The notes beneath the pieces were generated by a model. The model was not told where the DNA came from. It made no database searches and worked only from the letters and a program-made list of their open reading frames with translations. A stretch of 9,165 bases of DNA from Desulfobacteraceae bacterium (lineage in GTDB: Bacteria > Desulfobacterota > DSM-4660 > Desulfatiglandales > Desulfatiglandaceae), in the NCBI GenBank assembly GCA_030597505.1, contig JAUVRS010000084.1, forward strand, positions 1 to 9,165. Reading direction: 5' to 3'. How positions within the stretch are numbered: the first letter of the stretch is position 1; every line of letters starts with the position of its first letter. Positions 1 through 5,530 of the stretch are shown here, piece by piece. The translations under genes were made by a program, and so were the position numbers.

Positions 1-449
1 ATCACTTCATTAAGTTTTGCCGTGTAGGATCTTTATTCCCGCTTGAATATGTTGTTGGGGGTGTGATGGGTGATAGTGCTGCCACCCTGCACCACCCTCC
101 GAGCCCGGGCGTTGGCGACAAACGCCCTCAGCATTGCCTTCAAATCAAATCCCCAATGGGAAAAAAAATCTTTGTCCTCGGTGGCCACCAGGGCCTTTAC
201 AAACATATCCGGGATGTCTTTATATCGAGTATATTTTCTGTGGGTCTTTTCAAAGAAAACACCGATAGGGGTACGCTCATCATCATAATAAACAGGACTT
301 TCCGAGGCAATGATGCGATCGATAGCCCCTCTCTCAATACGGCCCGAGACCTCGCGGGCCACTTTGAAACAGAAATATCCGAGGATGGATGCAGACACCA
401 GAAAAAGGACACAAACAACAAGAACAAGGATCTTTGTCTTCTTACCCAT
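1..449 (-). pseudogene. GT51 peptidoglycan transglycosylase (PBP1A/MtgA-like), interrupted by an in-frame stop and cut by the window edge
   Basis: This is the N-terminus of a membrane-anchored glycosyltransferase family 51 enzyme, which polymerises lipid II into glycan strands on the outer face of the inner membrane. Residues about 6-28 form one membrane segment. The first GT51 motif is intact, EDKDFFSHWGFD at residues 91-102, with E91 the expected catalytic Glu. The second motif should read GGSTITQQ-(T/L)-AKN but reads GGSTITHHTPNN at 122-133, so both Gln and the Lys are lost. A TAA stop at 35-33 ends the frame at residue 138. The same frame then continues without a break as RSYTAKLNEV, which still looks like family sequence, so the gene was once longer. 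I chose the ATG at 449, which overlaps the upstream ATP-grasp gene by 8 nt; a GTG at 470 is the alternative. This could be a true pseudogene or a cluster of base-call errors near a contig end. Confidence 0.7.
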
Positions 450-1245
450 AACGTTTATCCAAAAGTTCACCTGAAATAAGCGTCTGGCGTATGATCTCTT
501 TCAGGTTCATCCCCTTTTTCTTTAAAGCCTTGCGGCCATACTTCATGTTTGCCTCAATTACATACCACTTTCCCGAGTAATGGATAAGATCCATCCCCAC
601 ATCGTCAAACCTGCATTTCCTTGCAGTTTTTCGTGCCACTTCAATGCCCGTTTGGGGGACATCGTCAAAACAGATTTTGCCTCCCTGAAAAAGATTTGTC
701 CTGAAATCCTGGGGAGCGCTGACACGCCAGTAGGAAAGAACGGGTTTGTAATTTATGAGTATGACCCGCAGGTCGCGGTCATGGGACAGGTATTCCTGGA
801 TGTAGGCAATGTTTGTGAGTTCAAGATATCTGTTGAGATCCTCCGGGTTGTTGATTCTGAATACCCCGCGACCTTGGGCGGATCGTCGCGGCAGTTTTCC
901 AACAAAAGGAAAAGGAAAGTCCTTCTGGATTTCCTGATGGTGGAGGCGGTGGTAGATTCTTGTACGCGGGTGTGGTATCCCCAGCATGTAAAAAAGGGTG
1001 GTTTGTTTTGTCTTCTCATCAGAATATAAATAGGTTTCCAAGCTGGGAAAAATCCGTTTTCCCATGGTGGTAAAAAATTGGGCATAGTTGAGCGTTGGGA
1101 AGAGAATAACCTGCGCGTTCAAGATCAGCTCTCTTTCACCGGGAGAATAATCAAAGAAATTGGGATGCACTCCCAGGGTAAGTACCTCCGGGACCCCTTT
1201 CAACCTGCTCCCGAGGGCGATAAATTTGTTATGTTTTGCCGCCAT
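442..1245 (-). CDS. RimK-like ATP-grasp ligase
   Basis: This 267-residue protein has the layout of RimK-type ATP-grasp ligases, which use ATP to activate a carboxylate and join it to an amine, often adding an amino acid to a protein or small molecule. Seen in the sequence: a helical lead-in with FPSLETYLYSDEKTKQ (67-82), a glycine-rich phosphate loop AQGRGVF (123-129), the hinge IQEYLSHDRDLRV (149-161), a basic N-x4-GG segment near NLFQGG (184-189), and the metal-binding end VIEAN (229-233) with E231 and N233. The substrate cannot be read from sequence. The ATG at 1245 is preferred because it lies 20 nt after the mtaD stop with a purine-rich AAGAGAG just before it; an ATG at 1281 would overlap mtaD by 16 nt. 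The gene sits in the leftward operon and overlaps the transglycosylase gene, which hints at, but does not prove, a cell-envelope role. Confidence 0.8.
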   Translation of the reverse strand: MAAKHNKFIALGSRLKGVPEVLTLGVHPNFFDYSPGERELILNAQVILFPTLNYAQFFTTMGKRIFPSLETYLYSDEKTKQTTLFYMLGIPHPRTRIYHRLHHQEIQKDFPFPFVGKLPRRSAQGRGVFRINNPEDLNRYLELTNIAYIQEYLSHDRDLRVILINYKPVLSYWRVSAPQDFRTNLFQGGKICFDDVPQTGIEVARKTARKCRFDDVGMDLIHYSGKWYVIEANMKYGRKALKKKGMNLKEIIRQTLISGELLDKRYG

Positions 1246-1265
1246 GTCTCTCTTGCCGTCATTTT

Positions 1266-2582
1266 CTAACAGGAAAGCCATTCCTTTATCTGCAAGGATT
1301 TTTCTCTTGCATGTGCCATAACCTCAGTCAGGTTCAAAGTCAGCAGATTCCGGTTTTCCATGACTTGCTGCCCATTGATAATGGCGTGGACCACGTCATT
1401 TCCCCTTGCCGAGTAGACCAGATGGGAGAAAGGGTTATACATGGGTGTCATGTGGGGACTTTGTAAGTCCACAACAATCAGGTCCGCCTTTTTTCCGGGT
1501 TCAAGAGAGCCTGTGAGGCCTTCAAGTCCCAAAGCCCTGGCGCCTTCGATTGTGGCCATTTTCAGGACTGTGAGCGCATCCATGGCTGTGGGATCCATGT
1601 TGTGGACCTTATGAAGCTTTGCGGCCATATCCATCTCTCCAAGTAGATCCAAATTATTGTTTGAGGCACACCCGTCTGTCCCAAGCCCCACCACCACTCC
1701 CCGGGCAAGCAGTTCAGGCACGGGCGCGACACCCGAGGCCAATTTCATATTGCTTTCAGGGTTGTGAATGACCCTTACCCGGTGTTCGGCGAGTTTTTCG
1801 ATGTCTTTTGAATCCAAATGAACACAGTGGTCCGCTATAAGATGGGGACCTAAAATGCCCAAGGAGAGGAGATGTTCCACGGGGGTTTTGCCATATTTTT
1901 TTTCCAGTTCATCAACTTCGCTTCGGGTCTCCGCCAGTTGGATTATCAGGGGCACACCATAGGTCAGGGCCAGTTTACTTGACGTGACCAGAAGATCCGG
2001 GCTGCAGGTAAACAGGGAATGCGGCTCCACGGCGATTGAAACCATCGGGTCGTTCTGCCATTTCCTGATCAACTGCTCCGTGTACTCAAACCCCTTTTTT
2101 ATGGGCCCGTAGTTAGGTGAGGGAAAATCATACAATACTTCCCCCACCAGACATCTTATCCCGGCCTCCCTGGCAGCCGTTGCGACTTGCTCCTCAAACA
2201 AATACATGTCACAGAAGGTGGTTGTTCCCGACAAGATCATCTCTGCGCAGGCAAGTCTGGTCCCGATGTAGACAAAATTTCCATCCATCCTGCTTTCAAC
2301 AGGAAAGATATAATTGTTTAGCCACTCCATAAGTGGAAGGTCATCAGCCAGCCCCCTAAAAAGGCTCATGGCTGCGTGGGTGTGGCCGTTGATCAGCCCA
2401 GGGAGGATCAGCCCTTTTTTGGCGTCAATTTTCTTTTTTGCCTCAAAAACCTCTTTTCCCCGGGTCCCTATGTAGGAAATGGTGTCGCCCTTTATACAAA
2501 CAATCCCCCTTTCGAAGATCGTATTGTTTTCATCCATGGTCAAAATGGTTCCGTTTTCAACTACAATATCAACTTGCTCCAT
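1266..2582 (-). CDS. mtaD: 5'-methylthioadenosine / S-adenosylhomocysteine deaminase family amidohydrolase
   Basis: This 438-residue cytosolic metal hydrolase belongs to the MtaD family, which deaminates the adenine ring of methylthioadenosine or S-adenosylhomocysteine to give the inosine form and ammonia. Family landmarks appear in order with spacing close to Thermotoga TM0936: metal-binding HTH (H67, H69), E86 in PLMEW, H188 in VEPHSLFTCS, E218 in LAET, H252 in DHCVH and D303 in LGTDGCASNN. The C-terminal GKKADLIVVD strand (363-372) completes the composite beta domain. The oddity is Q215 in IIQLAET. TM0936 has His200 here, a zinc ligand, and the codon is CAA (1940-1938), one base from His. 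The enzyme may have weakened or changed metal binding, or there may be a point mutation or sequencing error. The start is ATG 2582, with AGAGG 7 nt upstream. The neighbouring nucleoside phosphorylase fits a two-step salvage route. Confidence 0.9.
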   Translation of the reverse strand: MEQVDIVVENGTILTMDENNTIFERGIVCIKGDTISYIGTRGKEVFEAKKKIDAKKGLILPGLINGHTHAAMSLFRGLADDLPLMEWLNNYIFPVESRMDGNFVYIGTRLACAEMILSGTTTFCDMYLFEEQVATAAREAGIRCLVGEVLYDFPSPNYGPIKKGFEYTEQLIRKWQNDPMVSIAVEPHSLFTCSPDLLVTSSKLALTYGVPLIIQLAETRSEVDELEKKYGKTPVEHLLSLGILGPHLIADHCVHLDSKDIEKLAEHRVRVIHNPESNMKLASGVAPVPELLARGVVVGLGTDGCASNNNLDLLGEMDMAAKLHKVHNMDPTAMDALTVLKMATIEGARALGLEGLTGSLEPGKKADLIVVDLQSPHMTPMYNPFSHLVYSARGNDVVHAIINGQQVMENRNLLTLNLTEVMAHAREKSLQIKEWLSC

Positions 2583-2587
2583 TATTT

Positions 2588-2643
2588 AGCCTCTGGTATT
2601 TATCCTCTGGTATTTAGCCTCTGATATTCAGCCTCTGAATTTT
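2588..2643 (-). repeat. Four tandem 14-bp repeats, each carrying a Shine-Dalgarno core, just upstream of mtaD
   Basis: Four imperfect head-to-tail 14-bp units fill 2588-2601, 2602-2615, 2616-2629 and 2630-2643. Written on the plus strand they are AGCCTCTGGTATTT, ATCCTCTGGTATTT, AGCCTCTGATATTC and AGCCTCTGAATTTT. On the transcribed minus strand every unit contains CAGAGG, so an AGAGG ribosome-binding core recurs every 14 nt. Only the unit nearest the gene is followed by an ATG. The block lies in the 93-bp gap between the phosphorylase stop and the mtaD start. Confidence 0.9.
2590..2594 (-). promoter_or_regulatory. Ribosome-binding site of mtaD (proximal repeat unit)
   Basis: AGAGG lies 7 nt before the mtaD ATG at 2582, the usual spacing. 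It belongs to the first of four repeated units, so three more copies of the same core lie 14, 28 and 42 nt further upstream. Confidence 0.75.
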
Positions 2644-2675
2644 GCGCGTTAGTATTGAACATAAGCGGTATATTA

Positions 2676-3494
2676 TTAACCCTTTAGATTTCCGACAATT
2701 TTCTCCCAGAGGCTTGAAAGGGCAGGGCCTGTTTTCTCTGCATTTGAAATAACCTCTTCCAGGGAAGTCTCCTTCATACAATCAGGTAGATTCATATTGG
2801 TTATGGCGACGATGGCCAGAATTTTGAGCCCACAATGGACCCCAACGATGACCTCTGAAACCGTGGACATCCCCACGACATCGGCACCTATCATCTTTAG
2901 GAATCGCGTTTCCGCCGGTGTTTCGAGATTCGGCCCCAAAACGCCGGCATAGACCCCTTGCCGCAACAAAACCCCCAATTCCAGAGCCTTCTCCCTTGCG
3001 AGGACAACCAACTCAGGGTCATACACCCGGGACATATCCGGAAACCGAGGGCCAAAAGTATCCAAATTTGGGCCCATAAGGGGACTGGCACCCGTAAGAT
3101 TTATGTGGTCTGTTACGGCTACAAGGTCTCCTGTTTCAAATTGTGTGTTGAGCCCGCCCACTGCGCTCGATTTGAATAAATATTTTACCCCGAGCATTGC
3201 CATGACACGCACCGGGAAAGTGATCTCTTTGGGCGTATACCCCTCGTAGAGGTGAAAACGCCCTTCCATGGCGATCACGGATCTCCCTGCGAGTTTCCCT
3301 GCCACCAATGTACCTTTGTGTCCCTCCACAGAGGCCTTTGGAAAATTCGGGATTTCTTCATAGCTGATACGAAAATCAACCGCTATCCTTTCCGTGAGTG
3401 AGCCCAACCCGGTCCCGGTGATCATTCCCACCTGAGGGGGCTCTGTGAGCCTGGACTTCAAAAACTCCGCTGTTTGTCTTATCTGTTCATGCAT
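2676..3494 (-). CDS. PNP-family purine nucleoside phosphorylase, possibly a methylthioinosine phosphorylase
   Basis: This 272-residue enzyme is of the trimeric PNP/MTAP type, which splits purine nucleosides with phosphate into free base and (deoxy)ribose-1-phosphate. Landmarks by comparison with human PNP: phosphate loop TGTGLGSL (26-33), H59 in VEGHKG (human H64), R79 and H81 in GRFHLYEGY (R84, H86), SSAVGG (109-114, human TNAAGG), F151 in RFPDM (F159), E191 in GPNLET (E201), M209 in GMST (M219) and N233 in ITNMN (N243). The Glu/Asn pair suits 6-oxopurines such as hypoxanthine rather than adenine. The residue matching human H257, which holds the 5'-hydroxyl, is L245, a hydrophobic change of the kind seen where a 5'-methylthio group is bound. 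The start at ATG 3494 has a strong AGGAG 7 nt upstream (3506-3502); an in-frame TTG at 3551 is part of a -35-like sequence. Family assignment is firm; the substrate is inference. Confidence 0.88.
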   Translation of the reverse strand: MHEQIRQTAEFLKSRLTEPPQVGMITGTGLGSLTERIAVDFRISYEEIPNFPKASVEGHKGTLVAGKLAGRSVIAMEGRFHLYEGYTPKEITFPVRVMAMLGVKYLFKSSAVGGLNTQFETGDLVAVTDHINLTGASPLMGPNLDTFGPRFPDMSRVYDPELVVLAREKALELGVLLRQGVYAGVLGPNLETPAETRFLKMIGADVVGMSTVSEVIVGVHCGLKILAIVAITNMNLPDCMKETSLEEVISNAEKTGPALSSLWEKIVGNLKG

Positions 3495-3522
3495 GGGAGG
3501 TCTCCTTTCATAATGCCTTTTC

Positions 3523-3551
3523 CAATTAGGCGAAGAGGAGATAAATGTCAA
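3523..3551 (-). promoter_or_regulatory. Possible sigma70-type promoter for the leftward phosphorylase-mtaD operon
   Basis: The minus strand has a perfect -35 box, TTGACA (3551-3546), upstream of the phosphorylase. At 17-bp spacing the -10 position holds TAATTG, a poor match, so the assignment rests mainly on the -35 box and on its place before a strong ribosome-binding site. Confidence 0.35.
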
Positions 3552-3573
3552 GGGTGGTCGAAAACCCCAAAAC

Positions 3574-3602
3574 TTGACAATTTATACTCAGATAACTATA
3601 TT
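3574..3602 (+). promoter_or_regulatory. Strong sigma70-type promoter for the lytic transglycosylase gene
   Basis: TTGACA (3574-3579), a 17-bp spacer and TATATT (3597-3602) make a near-consensus promoter, matching 6/6 and 5/6. Transcription would start near 3609, giving a leader of about 25 nt before the ATG at 3634. It faces away from the leftward TTGACA at 3551, so both promoters share one short control region. Confidence 0.75.
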
Positions 3603-3633
3603 CCCACATTACTTTGCTGGAGAAAAAAAACAC

Positions 3634-4356
3634 ATGAAAAATGATCCATTCAAGAAAGCATTTCTTCCCAGTCTGCGCCCGTGGGTGTTGATGACCGTAT
3701 TCGTTTTGTCTGTTATTTCGTTAACTTATTACACATCTGAAAGCGCCGCCGAGTCAATAGCAAAGAAGGAAATTACGTGCCCCCGCAATTACTGGCAAAT
3801 GGTCGCTTGTCTCAGTGATAAAACGGGGTTTCAAGCTCCCGAGCCGGAAGAGAAAATTCGGGTTGAGGCCTCTCCAGTCCCGCAGATCAAGTCTGTGGCC
3901 GGGGTTAGAAAAGTCAAAAAAAAGCCTTCTAGTGCAAAGAACAAAGAAGCCCTTTATCACTCCATAATCCTTCGCGCCGCCAAGCGGCACAGTGTGGAAC
4001 CGGCGCTTGTAAAGGCTATCATCAAGGCAGAGTCGGGCTATAATGCCCGGGCCGTTTCCAAGAAAGGGGCAATAGGGTTGATGCAGCTAATGCCCAAAAC
4101 CGCCAAGGCCCTGGGTGTAAAAAATTCCCTTGACCCCGAACATAATGTAAATGGTGGTGTAAAGTATTTCAGAAGCCTGTTGGACAAGTTCAACGATGAT
4201 GTCAAACTGGCGGTCGCTGCCTACAACGCAGGAAGTAGCAAGGTCAGAAAACACAACGATGTTCCTCCCATCAGGGCAACTCAGATTTATGTCAAAAAGG
4301 TACTTAAATATTATCATATTTACAAGAATGAAATGGAAGAGAGAACAGCCTCCTAG
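3634..4356 (+). CDS. Membrane-anchored lytic transglycosylase (SLT domain)
   Basis: This 240-residue protein should cleave peptidoglycan glycan strands between MurNAc and GlcNAc in the periplasm. A basic N-terminus is followed by one hydrophobic segment (about 17-33), a signal anchor or uncleaved signal peptide with no lipobox. A Pro/Lys-rich linker (about 60-103) contains no clear domain. The SLT catalytic domain covers about 105-232, with catalytic E133 in KAESGYN, GLMQLMP (148-154) and AYNAG (196-200), all standard family motifs. C49 and C59 before the linker could form a disulfide. The ATG at 3634 has GGAGA about 11 nt upstream. The longer in-frame TTG start at 3574 is rejected because it is the -35 box of the promoter. 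The gene appears to be a single transcription unit between two operons. Confidence 0.9.
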   Translation: MKNDPFKKAFLPSLRPWVLMTVFVLSVISLTYYTSESAAESIAKKEITCPRNYWQMVACLSDKTGFQAPEPEEKIRVEASPVPQIKSVAGVRKVKKKPSSAKNKEALYHSIILRAAKRHSVEPALVKAIIKAESGYNARAVSKKGAIGLMQLMPKTAKALGVKNSLDPEHNVNGGVKYFRSLLDKFNDDVKLAVAAYNAGSSKVRKHNDVPPIRATQIYVKKVLKYYHIYKNEMEERTAS

Positions 4357-4391
4357 GGCACACACAGCCAGGAGAATGTCCTCCTTTGCCC
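4356..4391 (+). terminator. Weak hairpin after the lytic transglycosylase gene, possible terminator
   Basis: An inner stem AGGAG/CTCCT (4370-4374 with 4381-4385) is enclosed by GGGCA/TGCCC (4356-4360 with 4387-4391), with an uneven internal loop. The T-rich stretch that follows (about 4397-4416) is interrupted by C and A, so this is not a textbook intrinsic terminator. Confidence 0.2.
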
Positions 4392-4415
4392 ACCTCTATT
4401 CTTACCTTTTTCCTC

Positions 4416-4445
4416 TTGACCTCTCCGCCGTACCTACAATATAAG
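4416..4445 (+). promoter_or_regulatory. Likely sigma70-type promoter for the FrhB-iorAB-PHP-ade operon
   Basis: TTGACC (4416-4421), an 18-bp spacer and TATAAG (4440-4445) each match consensus at 5/6. A start near 4452 would leave about 29 nt before the ATG at 4481. The rest of the 124-bp gap after the lytic transglycosylase gene holds only the weak hairpin. Confidence 0.6.
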
Positions 4446-4480
4446 AAACCACACAAAAAATCTGAAATGAGGTTGTGCGT

Positions 4481-5530
4481 ATGACGGTTTCTCCAAACCC
4501 AGAGGGACAATCCCGTTTGATAGAGGAAATAATTGACAAAGGTATCTGTGTCCGGTGCGGGGCTTGTGTAGGGCTCTGCCCCTATTTTCATTTCTTTGAC
4601 GGAAAAGTGGTGGTGATGGACCGCTGTGACGCCGATACCTGGAATTGTCTGCAACTGTGCCCGAGAGCCAACCCTGAGGGCGATATTCTGAATGAAAGTG
4701 GCGGAATCGGGTCTTATAAAACGGTCACCATGGCCCGTGCCACAGACAAGGAAATCCGTGAAACTTCACAATATGGCGGTACTGTCTCATCCATCATTAT
4801 ATCGGGGCTTCAATCCGATCAGATTGGGTCGGCTGTGTTAACAGACAGGGGTGGTGCGACCTCGCCTGAAGGTCGTCTGGCCAGAAACAGAAAAGATGTC
4901 CTTGATTGTGCAGGCTCCCGATATTCTGCTTCGGGGAGTCTTTCCATATTGAACGGGTGCATAAAGGACGGCGAAGACAGGATAGCAATGGTAGGAGTCC
5001 CTTGTCAGATGGAGGCCCTCGCCAGGATGAGAGAGCTTATGCCTGACGGTGAAGAGAGGTACGGAAGGGTATCACTCAAAATCGGTCTCTTCTGTACATG
5101 GGCGCTTGACTATCGCCAACTGGATGCCTTTTTAAAAAAAGAAGGCGTCAAAGACCCGGTTAATAAGTTTGATATCCCTCCTCCTCCTTCCGAGGTTTTT
5201 CGGGTACAGACCCAAGGAAAATGGAGAGATTTCCCTCTGTCACAGATAAGACCGTTTGTTCAAAAGGGCTGTTCATTTTGTCAGGATATGACGGCCCAAG
5301 AGGCAGACTTATCGGTCGGAACCGTAGAAGGCATTGAGGGGTGGAACACAGTGGTATTAAGGACAGATAAAGGCGCAGAAATCTTCAATGAGGCAATAGA
5401 AGAGGGTTGGCTTGAGACCCAGGCGTTTCCCGAAGACAACCTTGAACACCTAAAAGAGGCTGCCCAAAACAAGCGCGAAAGAGGAAAAAAGAGTATCATA
5501 AAAGGGGTTCGGGGGCAGGCATGGGAATAA
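4481..5530 (+). CDS. FrhB/FpoF-like iron-sulfur flavoprotein (coenzyme F420 hydrogenase/dehydrogenase beta subunit family)
   Basis: This 349-residue protein resembles the FrhB family, flavin-containing iron-sulfur proteins that move electrons between ferredoxin or other partners and a soluble carrier (F420 in methanogens; often unknown in bacteria). A full 4Fe-4S motif, CVRCGACVGLCP, lies at 23-34. A second cysteine group, C49, C56 and C60 before PR, is less regular than the usual second cluster. SQYGGTVSS (97-105), GSRYSASGS (145-153) and VGVPCQMEAL (171-180) are N-terminal-domain signatures; GCSFCQDM (263-270) and ADLSVGTVEG (275-284) mark the C-terminal domain. The ATG at 4481 is chosen because AGGT (4470-4473) is 7 nt upstream; the GTG at 4475 is too close. 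Its last 10 nt overlap iorA, implying translational coupling and a role as partner of that oxidoreductase. F420 use cannot be decided here. Confidence 0.85.
   Translation: MTVSPNPEGQSRLIEEIIDKGICVRCGACVGLCPYFHFFDGKVVVMDRCDADTWNCLQLCPRANPEGDILNESGGIGSYKTVTMARATDKEIRETSQYGGTVSSIIISGLQSDQIGSAVLTDRGGATSPEGRLARNRKDVLDCAGSRYSASGSLSILNGCIKDGEDRIAMVGVPCQMEALARMRELMPDGEERYGRVSLKIGLFCTWALDYRQLDAFLKKEGVKDPVNKFDIPPPPSEVFRVQTQGKWRDFPLSQIRPFVQKGCSFCQDMTAQEADLSVGTVEGIEGWNTVVLRTDKGAEIFNEAIEEGWLETQAFPEDNLEHLKEAAQNKRERGKKSIIKGVRGQAWE

Noticed and set aside
450..470. GTG start for the transglycosylase, adding seven residues
   Set aside because: ATG 449 gives a normal short basic N-terminus before the membrane segment; the upstream GTG gives a deeper overlap and no better ribosome-binding site.
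580..1029. A 149-codon open frame on the plus strand
   Set aside because: It is antisense to the ATP-grasp gene, whose motifs are clear, and has no promoter or ribosome-binding site.
1246..1281. Longer ATP-grasp protein starting at ATG 1281
   Set aside because: It would overlap the mtaD end by 16 nt, and the extra residues do not look like family sequence.
2644..2675. Terminator between the phosphorylase and mtaD
   Set aside because: I found no stable stem or T-run; the two genes are probably co-transcribed.
3495..3551. N-terminal extension of the phosphorylase from a TTG codon
   Set aside because: ATG 3494 has AGGAG 7 nt upstream and the family normally begins there; the TTG is a -35-like sequence.
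3574..3633. N-terminal extension of the lytic transglycosylase from a TTG codon
   Set aside because: This TTG is the first part of the -35 box TTGACA, and the extension has no ribosome-binding site; ATG 3634 is better.
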